Counted from the first letter of the stretch, positions 8,962 to 19,020 are shown. The stretch: 64,000 nucleotides of DNA from Oceanispirochaeta sp963676905 (GCA_963676905.2 CAXXVE010000001.1:3782001-3846000), one strand, 5' to 3'. Made by a program: numbers and translations. The notes: generated from the sequence alone by a model not told the origin.

Positions 8962-10323
8962 ATGCTGCTGGAGAGCGCTCCTGTGCACAAAGCGGTTAAT
9001 ACCGTATCTCTGCCTGCCATAAGCGGACTGCTGATAATGGCTTTATACAATATTGTTGACACCATGTTTGTCTCATGGATAGGAACCGAAGCAACAGGGG
9101 CCACCCAGATTGTCATGCCCATTGTCATGCTTGCATCATCTATCGGACTTGCAATCGGCGTGGGCGGAGGTACTGTCATATCAAGGCTTCTGGGACAGAA
9201 GGAGTATGAAAAGGCTTCAAGACTCAGCTCCACCCTCCTTCTGATCGGAACAGTTACGGGAATTGTTTTTATCGCCCTGAACCTTATATTCCTTGACAGT
9301 GTTCTCCTTTTTTTCGGTGCCACATCGGATGTTTACACACTGGCCGAAGAGTACGGAGTCTTTATCATCCTGGGCGGAATTTTCCTTATAGCCAATATGA
9401 TAATGAACAATATGCTCCGCCCCGAAGGAAGTGCCCTTATCTCAATGTGGGGAATGGCAGCCGGTGCGGTGCTCAATATAGTCCTGGACCCCCTGTTTAT
9501 TTTCAGTTTCGGTTGGGGAATACGGGGTGCGGCCATCGCGACCACTCTCTCCCAGGGAGTGACAGCACTCATTCTCCTCTCAGCCTATCTGAGACACAAG
9601 ACCGTCTGTTCTATCGGCTTCCGTTATATAACCCTGGACTGGCAGCTGCTGAAGGGAACACTCACTGTAGGAATACCGACCTTTTTCAAGCAGCTTCTCT
9701 TCAGCCTCTCCATGGCTGTAATGAACCAGTACTCAATCACATACGGAGGAGCGGACCTGCAGGCCACAACGGGGATTCTTCTTCGGGTAACCATGCTCCC
9801 GACATATGTAATCTTCGGCCTCGGACAGGGAGCGCAGCTTGTAATAGAGTTCAATCAGGGTGCCGGAAATATGAGCAGAGCCCGCAGGGCCTTCTATTAT
9901 GCCCTTAAAGCAGGAGCCCTGATGATGACTCTAAATGCAGTTCTACTGCTTTTCGGAGCCGGAATAATCATGGATCTTTTCAAGGCCAGCAGCGAAGTGA
10001 CAGCATATGCCGTAACAGGACAGAAAGCCGGCGCCCTGGGGCTCTTCCTTTACAGCTTTTCCAATACAATAACAATACTTTTCCAGGCTTTGGGCAGAGG
10101 AATGGAGTCACTCATACTGAGTACAGCAAGACAGGGGTTCATTTTAATACCATTAATAATAATTATCGGTAAATTTTACGGCAGTACAGGAGTATTACTT
10201 GCACAGACCGCAGCTGATGTCTTAACATTTATAATCTCGACAGTCTTTGTTATTCCCCTGCTGAGAGAGCTTAAAGGGGAAGAAAAATTTAATTACGGAA
10301 TGTTAAATGCGGTACAAAATTAG
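8962..10323 (+). CDS. MATE family multidrug/Na+ or H+ antiporter
   Basis: A 453-residue membrane protein with twelve predicted helices. The start M-L-L-E-S-A-P-V and the first helix region P-A-I-S-G-L-L-I-M-A-L-Y-N-I-V-D-T-M-F-V-S are typical of MATE pumps, as is the mid-protein repeat P-T-F-F-K-Q-L-L-F-S. It should export cationic drugs or toxins in exchange for Na+ or H+. A TTG 51 bp upstream (8911) is in frame but falls inside the candidate operator and lacks a ribosome site, so ATG 8962 is preferred. It overlaps the TetR gene by 17 bp. Confidence 0.88.
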   Translation: MLLESAPVHKAVNTVSLPAISGLLIMALYNIVDTMFVSWIGTEATGATQIVMPIVMLASSIGLAIGVGGGTVISRLLGQKEYEKASRLSSTLLLIGTVTGIVFIALNLIFLDSVLLFFGATSDVYTLAEEYGVFIILGGIFLIANMIMNNMLRPEGSALISMWGMAAGAVLNIVLDPLFIFSFGWGIRGAAIATTLSQGVTALILLSAYLRHKTVCSIGFRYITLDWQLLKGTLTVGIPTFFKQLLFSLSMAVMNQYSITYGGADLQATTGILLRVTMLPTYVIFGLGQGAQLVIEFNQGAGNMSRARRAFYYALKAGALMMTLNAVLLLFGAGIIMDLFKASSEVTAYAVTGQKAGALGLFLYSFSNTITILFQALGRGMESLILSTARQGFILIPLIIIIGKFYGSTGVLLAQTAADVLTFIISTVFVIPLLRELKGEEKFNYGMLNAVQN

Positions 10324-10846
10324 AACGAAAGAGGAAATCCTGCTCTCCGCCGAAACCCTTATTAGAGAAGAGGGTCTTGATGCCTGTACAATGAGGCGCC
10401 TTGCGGATCATACCGGAATAGCGGTAGGAACTCTCTACAACTACTTTCCCTCACATCAGGCGCTTCTGGAAGAGCTTTTTGTAGCAAGCTGGAGCAATAC
10501 TTTGGCCAAGCTTGAAAATCTTAAAGAAGGGACTGCTGAAGAGGATCTGAAGGAGTTTGTGGATCTCTTCAGAGCCGAGGTAAGGTCCAGGGACGGATTG
10601 GGGATCAAGCTCTACGGAACCCATATCCTTCCGAACTCCTACAGCAAGGTTGAGTTTTCGGTATTTACCAAAATACTTGAAAGACTCCAGAAAATTCTCA
10701 AGAAGAGCAGCAAGTTCAAGGGCGCCCCGGATGAAGAGCTTGAAATCAACAGCCGCTGGATAATACTGATCCTCGTCGACCATCTGCTTCAAAACTCTCC
10801 AGACGAAGCTTTTTTTACAGACCAGATTGTAAAACGATTTATCTGA
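10307..10846 (+). CDS. TetR family transcriptional regulator
   Basis: 179 residues. The N-terminal helix-turn-helix is canonical: I-L-L-S-A-E-T-L-I-R-E-E-G, then M-R-R-L-A-D-H-T-G-I-A-V-G-T-L-Y-N-Y-F at about 26-44. The C-terminal part is a variable ligand-binding helical domain. Its start codon lies inside the end of the MATE gene, so the two are co-transcribed and probably coupled. The likely role is autorepression of this drug-export operon, relieved by a pump substrate. Confidence 0.9.
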   Translation: MRYKIRTKEEILLSAETLIREEGLDACTMRRLADHTGIAVGTLYNYFPSHQALLEELFVASWSNTLAKLENLKEGTAEEDLKEFVDLFRAEVRSRDGLGIKLYGTHILPNSYSKVEFSVFTKILERLQKILKKSSKFKGAPDEELEINSRWIILILVDHLLQNSPDEAFFTDQIVKRFI

Positions 10847-10943
10847 AGAACTTCATGATTACCGTTTCCCGGGCCGGCCCCCTCCCCTTCTCCTTTACAA
10901 TAAATTGCTCCTGATGTTACAACTGTGTCAGGAGAATTGTAAT

Positions 10944-12362
10944 ATGAAACTTATTATGTCACCCTTCCTGACAAAGCACAGGCCGCTTATTGAAACAGTG
11001 GTTGAAGAGCTTTCCAGGGAATTTGAATATGTCTCGATCCTCGGCTGCCATACAGAGGGGACCCGCTACCAGCACGGCAGATCGGGAAGCTCGGTCAATG
11101 AGTCATCCTGGGCGGAAAGGGGATTTGTCTGCCGGGTCATCGATAAGGGAAGCTGTTGTGAATACTCTTTCAACACGATCAGTAATCCCGCGGATATTGC
11201 CTTGTCAGTGAGAAACTGTGTCAAAGAGTCCGTCGAAGCCGCTTCATTGATGCAGGGCAGCCGGAACACTCCCCCCTCCGAAGAGCTTTGGAAAGAGAGC
11301 TCCTGCGGTGAAGTTGAACAGCACCCCGAAACAAAAGGATCCGGAGCAATACTGGCGACCCTGAACGACAGGATGGAAGAAGGCCTTGCCATGGCCGATT
11401 TCCTTGTGGATTTCAGGCTTATCTACGAGTACGCCCAGATCTCAAAAATCTTTATTTCATCAAAGAAAAACCTTGAACAGACCTACCTGTGGTCCCAGGG
11501 ATACCTTGTCCCCATCGGCCGCAGTGAAAAGGGAATGAAGTATACCTATAGATCCTACTCCGGCCTCAAGGGCAGCGAACTGCTGGATGAGATGAAAGAG
11601 GGCATGAAGGATGCCGTTGATGAGGTAAGGGAGCTTCTTGATTCCAGCCGGCTGATCCCCGGGGAGTACGATATTATCTGCAATCCGGGTATGACCGGAC
11701 TGATAGCCCATGAGGCTTTCGGCCATGGTGTGGAAATGGATATGTTCGTGAAGAAACGGGCACTGGCAGAGGAGTATATGGACATGCCTGTGGCATCAGA
11801 TAAGGTCAATATGCATGACGGTGCCTCTGCAGCCTTTCAGGTCTCATCCTACCTCTTTGACGATGAAGGCAACAGAGGAAGAGATACTCTGATAATCGAC
11901 AGGGGGATTCTGAAATCCGGTATCTCGGACCAACTCTCCGCAGATAAACTGGGTACACCACCCACGGGCAACGGGAAACGGCAGTCCTACGAACGAAAGG
12001 CCTACGCCAGAATGACCAATACCTTTTTCAGCCCCGGAGAGGACTCCCTTGAAGATATGATAAGTTCAATCGAGAAAGGCTATCTTCTTGAGAATTTCAG
12101 CAGCGGCATGGAAGACCCAAAGAACTGGGGGATTCAGTGTGTGGCCGTCAAGGGAAGGGAGATCATAGCCGGGAAGCTTACAGGGAAGATAGTATCTCCT
12201 GTATACCTGACAGGCTTTGTGCCTGACCTTTTAAAATCCATATCCATGGTCAGCCCCGACTTCTCCCTTTCAGGTTCCGGAGCCTGCGGCAAGGGATACA
12301 AGGAGATGGTGAAAACCTCAACAGGCGGCCCCTATATCAGAACAAAAGGAAGGCTTGCGTAA
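10944..12362 (+). CDS. tldD: TldD family metalloprotease subunit
   Basis: 472 residues from the ATG at 10944, chosen because GGAG lies nine bases upstream; a TTG at 10905 would add 13 residues without support. The zinc-binding motif H-E-A-F-G-H (H-E-x-x-x-H) lies near residue 256, followed by the conserved G-V-E-M-D. TldD is the catalytic half of the TldD/TldE heterodimer, which unfolds and cleaves peptides (CcdA antitoxin, microcin B17 precursor, RiPP leaders in known cases). The stop codon overlaps the start of tldE by one base. No RiPP precursor is evident next to it. Confidence 0.9.
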   Translation: MKLIMSPFLTKHRPLIETVVEELSREFEYVSILGCHTEGTRYQHGRSGSSVNESSWAERGFVCRVIDKGSCCEYSFNTISNPADIALSVRNCVKESVEAASLMQGSRNTPPSEELWKESSCGEVEQHPETKGSGAILATLNDRMEEGLAMADFLVDFRLIYEYAQISKIFISSKKNLEQTYLWSQGYLVPIGRSEKGMKYTYRSYSGLKGSELLDEMKEGMKDAVDEVRELLDSSRLIPGEYDIICNPGMTGLIAHEAFGHGVEMDMFVKKRALAEEYMDMPVASDKVNMHDGASAAFQVSSYLFDDEGNRGRDTLIIDRGILKSGISDQLSADKLGTPPTGNGKRQSYERKAYARMTNTFFSPGEDSLEDMISSIEKGYLLENFSSGMEDPKNWGIQCVAVKGREIIAGKLTGKIVSPVYLTGFVPDLLKSISMVSPDFSLSGSGACGKGYKEMVKTSTGGPYIRTKGRLA

Positions 12363-13660
12363 TGATTGGCAGAATAAGAGAGATTCTTAAAAAATCAGGC
12401 ATAGATCAATGGACCCTTATGGAAACCGAAAGCTCAGCAGGAGAGTACTTCTTTATCCACCGGGATATGGATATGTTCCGGAAAAAGAAAGTTACAAAGT
12501 ACAGCCTTACAGTATTCAATGATCATGAAGGGCAGGAAAAAAAGTACAGAGGGTCTGCCACCATTACTTTGGACAGCGGTATGGAGGCAGAGGAGCTCAG
12601 AAAGAAGATTGAAGACGCCTATTTTGCAGCTTCCTTTGTTAAAAACCCCTGGTACCCCCTCAGCCCCGCCGTCAAAGGCAGCTTTGCCCCCGGCAGGACA
12701 CGGCTCAATGAGGAAGACAGGACTCCTCTTGTAAAGGATATAACAGAGAGTCTCTTTCGCCCGGACAGCCATGACAAGGGAGGGATCAACTCATTTGAAA
12801 TTTTCCTGAACCGTCAGGCTATCCGTTTTCTCTCATCCGAAGGAAGCGACTGCTCCTTTGAAAAAACAAGCGGTGATATCGAGCTTATCTGCGACTGGAA
12901 GGAAAATGATATGTCTGTAGAGCTCTACAACATGTTTTCCTTTGCAGACTTTTCGGCTTCACTGATTGAAGATGAGTGCCGCAGGCAGATTGAGAACTGC
13001 CGGCTCCGTGCTTCGGCTTCTCCGGCGCAAAAGATAGAGAATATTCCGGTGATACTCGGGGAAGAAGCTGTTCGGGAGATGATTGGATTCTACAGGACCC
13101 ACTCCAATGTGAAAGCCCTCTATGAGGGAACAGCCCGGGGAAAGAAGGGCGAGATATTCCAGGGGAGCGATATTCGGGGTGATCTGATCGACATGACCCT
13201 TGTCCCCACCCTACCCGGTTCACCCGAATCAGCGCCCATAGACAGGGACGGCATGCTCCTGAAGGAGGTCCGTATCTTTGAAAAGGGAAGGCTTGTCAAT
13301 CTGCATGGCCCGGTACAGTATGCAAGCTATATGGATGAAGAGCCACGGGGCTCTTACGGCAATACTGTAGTGGCCTGCGGGAGCGGATCCGTCGAGGAGT
13401 GGAGAGTGAAACCACATATTGAGATTCTGGCATTCTCCGACTTTCAGATGGATGCCGTGACAGGCGATTTCGGAGGCGAAGTTCGTCTTGCAAAATACTA
13501 TGACGGTAAAGAGGTCAGGGCTCTGACGGGAGCCTCCCTTTCGGCCTGCCTCTTTGATGTGCATAAAGAGATCTATCTCTCCCGGGAGAAACTGGAGAAG
13601 GAAAACTACTCCGGCCCCCGTTACATAATGTTCCCCGGAGCCACACTGGCCGGAGCATGA
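12362..13660 (+). CDS. tldE: TldE/PmbA family protease partner
   Basis: 432 residues, co-linear with TldD but without the H-E-x-x-x-H motif, as expected for the non-catalytic subunit. The C-terminal half has the family pattern P-V-I-L-G-E-E-A-V-R-E-M and the G-D-F-G-G-E-V-R-L-A-K-Y-Y segment. The TAATG junction makes it translationally coupled to TldD, giving equal amounts of the two subunits. It is followed by a G/C hairpin at 13668-13685. Confidence 0.85.
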   Translation: MIGRIREILKKSGIDQWTLMETESSAGEYFFIHRDMDMFRKKKVTKYSLTVFNDHEGQEKKYRGSATITLDSGMEAEELRKKIEDAYFAASFVKNPWYPLSPAVKGSFAPGRTRLNEEDRTPLVKDITESLFRPDSHDKGGINSFEIFLNRQAIRFLSSEGSDCSFEKTSGDIELICDWKENDMSVELYNMFSFADFSASLIEDECRRQIENCRLRASASPAQKIENIPVILGEEAVREMIGFYRTHSNVKALYEGTARGKKGEIFQGSDIRGDLIDMTLVPTLPGSPESAPIDRDGMLLKEVRIFEKGRLVNLHGPVQYASYMDEEPRGSYGNTVVACGSGSVEEWRVKPHIEILAFSDFQMDAVTGDFGGEVRLAKYYDGKEVRALTGASLSACLFDVHKEIYLSREKLEKENYSGPRYIMFPGATLAGA

Positions 13661-13667
13661 TTCATAT

Positions 13668-13685
13668 CCCTCCCTCCGGGGAGGG
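13668..13685 (+). terminator. Stem-loop after tldDE
   Basis: CCCTCCC and GGGAGGG form a 7-bp G/C stem with a TCCG loop just after the tldE stop codon. No adjacent T run is present, so it is a weak terminator or a 3' stabiliser. Confidence 0.45.
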
Positions 13686-13708
13686 TGTGTCATAAAGGCA
13701 TAATTTTT

Positions 13709-13736
13709 TTGCCAAACCCCTTCGAATGAATATAAT
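13709..13736 (+). promoter_or_regulatory. Sigma-70 promoter of the chemoreceptor gene
   Basis: TTGCCA (13709-13714), a 16 bp spacer and TATAAT (13731-13736). The ATG of the receptor is 58 nt downstream. Confidence 0.7.
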
Positions 13737-13793
13737 TTAAAATACTCCCGGCTGTTCCTGAAAAGTATCTCATTTTCTGCAAGGATTATCTCT

Positions 13794-15893
13794 ATGAAAG
13801 AAAAGCATTTCAGCATGAAACACGGTATGGCCTTCTACTTCAGTGTTTCAGCCGTTCTTCTGATTACCCTCTTCGGCCTTCTGATTTACAGCCGGGAGAA
13901 AAAGTCACTCTATGAAAATGTGTTTACAACCATGGACTTCAATACCCTTGTACTCTCCGAATCCATAGACGACTGGCTGCTGTTGAGAATTGCAGCGATG
14001 GAATCCAGGAAGACGATACTTGAAAAGGACGGAACCCTGGGCCTTGTCATACAGGGCGGCAGTTCAAACAACCCCTATCTTGCGGGCGATCCGGATCAGT
14101 ACGGCGTTGGTGTTTTCTACCTGGGACTCCCCGACGGCCGCTTCCTCTTCGGGGGTGACTGGGCGGCTCCCGACGACTTCGACTCCACATCGAGGCCCTG
14201 GTACAGGGAGGCTGAATCAGAAAAGAAAACGATTCTGACAGAGTACTACATTGATGCTATGACCGGAGAAATGAATATCTCAGCGGCCTCTCCCCTTTAC
14301 GCCCCTGAAGGAAAGTTTATCGCCGTTATTGGAATGGACCTCTATCTGACTGAACTTCTTGAACTGCTGAACACCTATAGAATCGAGGGCTCCGAGAATG
14401 CTCTGATTGATGAAAAGGGAATTATTGTGGCCCACAGCAACGAAGAGCTTGTGGGAAAAGACGCTCTTGCCCTGACAGACGACAGTGGAAACAGTTATCT
14501 GAATGAAACCCTCTCGGAAAGCAGCGGACACAGCAGATTCACCCTCGACGGAAAGAACAGAAATGTCTTTTACAGGACGATTCCAACCCTCTCCTGGAAA
14601 ACAGTGACCATAATGGATGACTCCAGGATTCTAAGCCCCCTGAAGAGCCTCCGTCTCCAGATCATCCTCTTTGTTGTAGCCACCCTGCTCTTCAATCTTG
14701 TCATTGTCTATATCATCTCCCATATGATTGCCACGAGAATCAGTAGAGTTTCCGACTCCCTGAAAGAGATTTCTGATGGTGACGGCGACCTGACCCGAAC
14801 ACTTGAAGTGAACAGTAAGGACGAACTGTCTCTGCTGACAGGTAACTTCAACAGCTTCACCCAGATACTGAGAGAGATGATAAACAGGGTCAAACACAAT
14901 GCCGACACGACCCTTGAAGCCAAGGATCAGCTTCTTGTAAGCACCGAAGAAGCGGCGGCAGCCATAAACCAGATCAGTGCCAATCTCGCATCCATAGAGC
15001 AGCAGATCCGAAGGCTCAATGAGAGTATCAACAGCTCCTCCGCATCGGTAAGCAGCATCGATGACTCGGTATCAGAGTTCAACGGCATAAGGGAAGAGCA
15101 GGCGGCCATTGTGGAAGAGACAGCCGCATCCATTGTACAGATGACAGGCTCCCTGAAACAGGTAGCCAGAATCAGCAGTGAGAAAAAGGAGATAGCCCAC
15201 AGGCTGACAGAGACCTCGGAAGAAGGAAGCAGCCGTCTGGATGAACTGACACGGATCTTTCATGAGAGTGTTGTGACCCGCCTTGCCTCTATTGAGGATA
15301 TGACAGGCATCATCAGGGGAATTGCAAGCCAGATCAACCTGCTTTCCATGAATGCGGCCATTGAGGCGGCCCATGCGGGAGACTCGGGAAGAGGGTTTGC
15401 CGTTGTAGCCGATGAGATTAGAAAACTTGCTGAAAGCTCCTCCAACTCGGTCAGAATCATCGACAGCTCCGTCAAGGAGATCAGAAGCGGTGTTGATGAG
15501 ACCGTGAGAAGCACAGATGCCGCCTCTGCTATATTTTCAGATATGAACGGGATTGTCACAGAGTTTGTAGAAGCCCTGAATCAGATTGCAGGAAATACAA
15601 ACGAGTTGATGACAGGAAGCATGGAGATCGATACAACAAGCCGCAGACTCAATGAAATTACGGCAAATATAAAAGAGAGCGCCGGTGTGATGGCTGAGGG
15701 TACGGGAAACCTGGACAGAGAGATGGAAACCATCCGGGACGTCTCACGGTCAGTACTTTCAGGAATCCAGGAAGCCGTTGCAGGTTCCAGGGAAATTGTC
15801 ACAGCCATGAACCTGGTACAGGAACTTTCAAACGGCCTTGCTGAGAACAGTGACAATCTGAAGGCGGCTCTGAACCGCTTCAAGACTGAATAG
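13794..15893 (+). CDS. Methyl-accepting chemotaxis protein with Cache sensor domain
   Basis: 699 residues. A membrane helix (8-28) precedes a large exoplasmic dCache-type domain (about 35-285; the F-D-S-T-S-R-P-W-Y-R-E-A motif is typical of amino-acid and organic-acid Cache sensors). Then come a second membrane helix (287-308), a HAMP domain (to about 362) and the cytoplasmic signalling coiled coil. The hairpin tip near 505-548 has the conserved I-N-L-L-S-M-N-A-A-I-E-A-A-H-A-G run that contacts CheA and CheW. It ends 2 bp from the convergent transglutaminase gene. Confidence 0.95.
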   Translation: MKEKHFSMKHGMAFYFSVSAVLLITLFGLLIYSREKKSLYENVFTTMDFNTLVLSESIDDWLLLRIAAMESRKTILEKDGTLGLVIQGGSSNNPYLAGDPDQYGVGVFYLGLPDGRFLFGGDWAAPDDFDSTSRPWYREAESEKKTILTEYYIDAMTGEMNISAASPLYAPEGKFIAVIGMDLYLTELLELLNTYRIEGSENALIDEKGIIVAHSNEELVGKDALALTDDSGNSYLNETLSESSGHSRFTLDGKNRNVFYRTIPTLSWKTVTIMDDSRILSPLKSLRLQIILFVVATLLFNLVIVYIISHMIATRISRVSDSLKEISDGDGDLTRTLEVNSKDELSLLTGNFNSFTQILREMINRVKHNADTTLEAKDQLLVSTEEAAAAINQISANLASIEQQIRRLNESINSSSASVSSIDDSVSEFNGIREEQAAIVEETAASIVQMTGSLKQVARISSEKKEIAHRLTETSEEGSSRLDELTRIFHESVVTRLASIEDMTGIIRGIASQINLLSMNAAIEAAHAGDSGRGFAVVADEIRKLAESSSNSVRIIDSSVKEIRSGVDETVRSTDAASAIFSDMNGIVTEFVEALNQIAGNTNELMTGSMEIDTTSRRLNEITANIKESAGVMAEGTGNLDREMETIRDVSRSVLSGIQEAVAGSREIVTAMNLVQELSNGLAENSDNLKAALNRFKTE

Positions 15894-15895
15894 GG

Positions 15896-17857
15896 CTACA
15901 GAATCTTCCGGACTCTCCTGAGGAGATCTTTTCTCTCCTTCCTGTCCAGTTCCCTGCCGCTATACAGGTACCGCAGAAGAAGTCTGTGCCCCTCTTCGCC
16001 TATAAGAGGATTATTTTTTTCAGCCCTATCGAGCCAGTAGAGCCAGCCAGTCCTATCGGGACTCTCTATTGAAAATCTCTTTGTCCCTCTTCTTATTTTG
16101 CCTTTGAGTACAAGTTTAATACTTCTTCTTTGAACAAGAGCGGCGGCAGCACCGCCACCTGCCAGGAAAAACAGAACCATTGATATAAGGCCGATAAAGT
16201 CTCTCCTCCGGGTCTCATGGGCTTTGCCCTCCTCCTGCAGGTCCAGTACTCCCATACTCTGCAGCTGATGTCCTGTCAGATCATCATACTCCAGGGAGGA
16301 TGCGCCTGCTGATTCAAAGGGCGGGGTAACCTCCCAGGGAATCCAGCCGGTTCCCTCCCTGTATATCTCGGGCCACTGGTGAGCTGCAAAGCCCGTCACC
16401 CTATGAGTACCGTCCAGGGTTTCAGGCCTGTCATACCGGGCCGGCGGAATCTGAACCAGAAAGCCTTCGGCTATACGGACGGGTATATCAAGCACTCTTG
16501 CAAGCAGGGCGGCAGAGGTCGAGAAGTGAACGCAGTATCCCTCTCTAGTTGCAAAGAGAAAATCATCAGCCAGACTGCCGCTTGCCTCTGTGTCCAGCGT
16601 ATAACTGTACCCGGCTGCAAGATAGTGCCTTATATTGTCCAGGCTTTCAGCCGGGCTGTCCCCTTCCAGGCTCAGGGCCAGCTCTTCCAGCCGGGGGCTT
16701 ATCTGAGGAAGAGACCGGGCCGACCTGATCTGCCCGAAGAGGATCTGTTCATCTGAAGAATCAGGGCTGATGTTTTCCGGACTTCTGCGGTAAAAGTAAA
16801 TGGTCTCTCCCCTGACTAGAGGAAGGCCGCCGGGGACCTCCAGGCTTCCTGCCCCCCCTGTGCTGTAGAAAAGCCCGTCCCTCCGGAATACTCCTGTATC
16901 CGGGCTCAGGGGAACCCTTGTATAAAGATCAGTCTCCAGGGTGAGGGAGCGAAGAAGAGCTCTCCCGGGATTCTTATCCAGCCCTACTTCAGGGCTGCCG
17001 GGATCAGCAGGCTTCCAGCCCCCCTCTCCATACCTGTAAAAGACATCACTTCTCAGGTAGAAAACATCCCCCGGTGTTCCCCGGACAGTAAATACTGCCT
17101 GCTCTGTGAGCAGAGGTCTCTCCCCCGTATCCCGTCCCCTCTCATAGCTGTACCCGTAACCGGGTATTTGAAGATGGACAGGGAGACCCGGCAGAAAGGC
17201 CGCCAGAGAGTGCTGAAGCCCCGAAGACAGGGCGTTTATAAAACCGCTCCCCCTGGGAAGGCTCTCTTTCACGGGAACAGTTCCCGCAATAAGAGCGGGA
17301 AGAAATACAAGAGCAAGGGAGAGAACCCGGACCAGCCCCATGGCCCTGAAGGGGCCTGAACTCTGAAGCCCCCGGATGATCTTGAAAATCAGCAGAGTGA
17401 TAAAAACAAGAAATACAGGAATCAGAGGGTAGAGAATGAGAGCCACAAGCGAACAGAGAAGGCAGAGATTGAGAAGAGCCTGAATCCTGTCTTTCCAGAA
17501 GAGAAGCATCAGAACACCCAGCCCCGATGCCAGAGATGCGGCGTAGACGAAGATAAAAGAGATAGTGCCGGCGGGCTTTCCAGCTGCAAGCAGCAGAAGC
17601 CAGCCCTGATAGAGTGTCTCGGGAAGGATAAGAATAAAGACAAGAAATCCGGCTGTCAAAAGGGTTAGCTGAAGGGCTGCAGCCACGGACAATATCCGGC
17701 TCCACAGAAGCTTCTCCCGCCTCTGGCTGTACCGGAGCAGGAGGGCCGTAAGAAGGGGCAGTTCGATGCAGATGATAAACCAGAGAGGCCCCGATGAGTT
17801 CAGGTATATTGTCAGACCGAAAAAGACAAGGGCTGGTATCAGGAGTAGACCCGGCAC
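15896..17857 (-). CDS. Membrane-bound transglutaminase-like protein (TgpA type)
   Basis: 653 residues: about six to seven membrane helices in the first 200 residues, a periplasmic region, a transglutaminase core, one more helix (about 550-570) and a basic cytoplasmic tail. The core shows the catalytic Cys near 440 (E-G-Y-C-V-H-F-S) and His near 485 (A-A-H-Q-W-P-E-I-Y). The third position reads W-I-P-W-E-V-T-P-P, with Glu where many relatives have Asp. It is the last gene of a moxR - DUF58 - transglutaminase operon and overlaps DUF58 by 19 bp. It may process or cross-link cell-envelope proteins; the substrate is unknown. Confidence 0.85.
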   Translation of the reverse strand: MPGLLLIPALVFFGLTIYLNSSGPLWFIICIELPLLTALLLRYSQRREKLLWSRILSVAAALQLTLLTAGFLVFILILPETLYQGWLLLLAAGKPAGTISFIFVYAASLASGLGVLMLLFWKDRIQALLNLCLLCSLVALILYPLIPVFLVFITLLIFKIIRGLQSSGPFRAMGLVRVLSLALVFLPALIAGTVPVKESLPRGSGFINALSSGLQHSLAAFLPGLPVHLQIPGYGYSYERGRDTGERPLLTEQAVFTVRGTPGDVFYLRSDVFYRYGEGGWKPADPGSPEVGLDKNPGRALLRSLTLETDLYTRVPLSPDTGVFRRDGLFYSTGGAGSLEVPGGLPLVRGETIYFYRRSPENISPDSSDEQILFGQIRSARSLPQISPRLEELALSLEGDSPAESLDNIRHYLAAGYSYTLDTEASGSLADDFLFATREGYCVHFSTSAALLARVLDIPVRIAEGFLVQIPPARYDRPETLDGTHRVTGFAAHQWPEIYREGTGWIPWEVTPPFESAGASSLEYDDLTGHQLQSMGVLDLQEEGKAHETRRRDFIGLISMVLFFLAGGGAAAALVQRRSIKLVLKGKIRRGTKRFSIESPDRTGWLYWLDRAEKNNPLIGEEGHRLLLRYLYSGRELDRKERKDLLRRVRKIL

Positions 17858-19020
17858 TGAAGCTCCTCCTCTAAGCCCTGATCTGAAGTGATCTCTGAAA
17901 TAACGGCCCCCTGCTGAATCCTCTTCAGAATCAGTGACCTGACAAGATTCAGATCATCTTCACTCCGGTCCACAGTCACTACGATGGTATGACCCAGGGT
18001 GGCAAAGCGGCTGTTCTCATCCAGAAGAGTGAGATCAGGCATGGTTGTCACAGCATATACAGGTTCAAGCCGGGGAAGCGAATCAAGCTCCTCCAGACCT
18101 GCTGCTGAAAACTCAAGAAGCAGAGTGGACCGATAGAGCCTGTGAAACTCCTCTTCCGTCTCAAGAACCCGGCCTTCCCAGCCGGGAAAGCCGTGAATAA
18201 TGATCTTCTGCCCCCCTGTCAGGCCGGAGCGGAGCAGGCTGAGAAATGTTTCAAGGGCAGTGTCATCGCAGAGGGGAGAGAACCCCGAAGCCCTGCGGTC
18301 CAGAAAAAGGTGGATTTCAGACCCGCCGGATGATGACCATGTTTTCATCCAGGGAGTTCCTGTCTGAAAGAATCGGGACCAGCTTATATTTTTAAGCCCC
18401 TCCCCTTCCCTGTACTCCCGGAGTCCCAGAAAGTTATGTTCATCGTCGCTGCCGCTCTCCCTGCCCTCAGGATGCCCTCCGGGGGAGGGGTGTTTGTTCA
18501 AGGCTCCCTCGATCTCAATGACCCTCGGATAAACATAGAAGTTCCTGGCCCATATGGAAAGGTCAAGGGAGAGAAGGCCCGACAGGCTTGTAAGACAGAG
18601 CCGGGAGAGGCCCATGGTGTACACCCCTCTGAGCCGGGCATGGACCTCCCTTGTTTGAACCCATGATCCCCGGGGCATCAGAGCAAAACGGATAAGCCTC
18701 TCCCCCTCCGCTTCATTCCGGTGGATTCTGGCGAGTTCAAGAGTCAGAAAGGGAACAGGAAGAAGGGAGCCCGCCTGAATGCGGACAGTATACGTAATGC
18801 GGTCCCCCTTGCTCATATGGTCGGATGAGAAATCCAGAGAGTACCGGAGAGAGAGGCTGTTGATCAGAAGCATTGATATATCCGCTGCAAAGAAGATGAA
18901 CCAGAAGCGGGCGAGGCGGATGTATATGCCTCCGAAGTACCGTGAACTAAGAAAAAAGAGGACCGATCCTGCAAGAAAGATAAACAGAGTCTCCTTATGG
19001 AAGCGGAAGGGTAAGTTCAT
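17839..19020 (-). CDS. DUF58 domain protein of the MoxR operon
   Basis: 393 residues with two N-terminal membrane helices (about 10-52) and a cytosolic/peripheral domain. The DUF58 signature is clear near 190-220: F-L-G-L-R-E-Y-R-E-G-E-G-L-K-N-I-S-W-S. After it lies a von Willebrand A-like region (L-F-L-D-R-R-A-S-G) in which the metal-site D-x-S-x-S is degenerate (D-R-R-A-S). DUF58 proteins go with MoxR chaperones and transglutaminases. It overlaps moxR by 4 bp and the transglutaminase gene by 19 bp. Confidence 0.85.
   Translation of the reverse strand: MNLPFRFHKETLFIFLAGSVLFFLSSRYFGGIYIRLARFWFIFFAADISMLLINSLSLRYSLDFSSDHMSKGDRITYTVRIQAGSLLPVPFLTLELARIHRNEAEGERLIRFALMPRGSWVQTREVHARLRGVYTMGLSRLCLTSLSGLLSLDLSIWARNFYVYPRVIEIEGALNKHPSPGGHPEGRESGSDDEHNFLGLREYREGEGLKNISWSRFFQTGTPWMKTWSSSGGSEIHLFLDRRASGFSPLCDDTALETFLSLLRSGLTGGQKIIIHGFPGWEGRVLETEEEFHRLYRSTLLLEFSAAGLEELDSLPRLEPVYAVTTMPDLTLLDENSRFATLGHTIVVTVDRSEDDLNLVRSLILKRIQQGAVISEITSDQGLEEELQCRVYS

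Noticed and set aside
10944..13660. RiPP (microcin-like) cluster around tldD/tldE
   Set aside because: No precursor peptide, cyclodehydratase or exporter was found near; the pair occurs widely as housekeeping genes.
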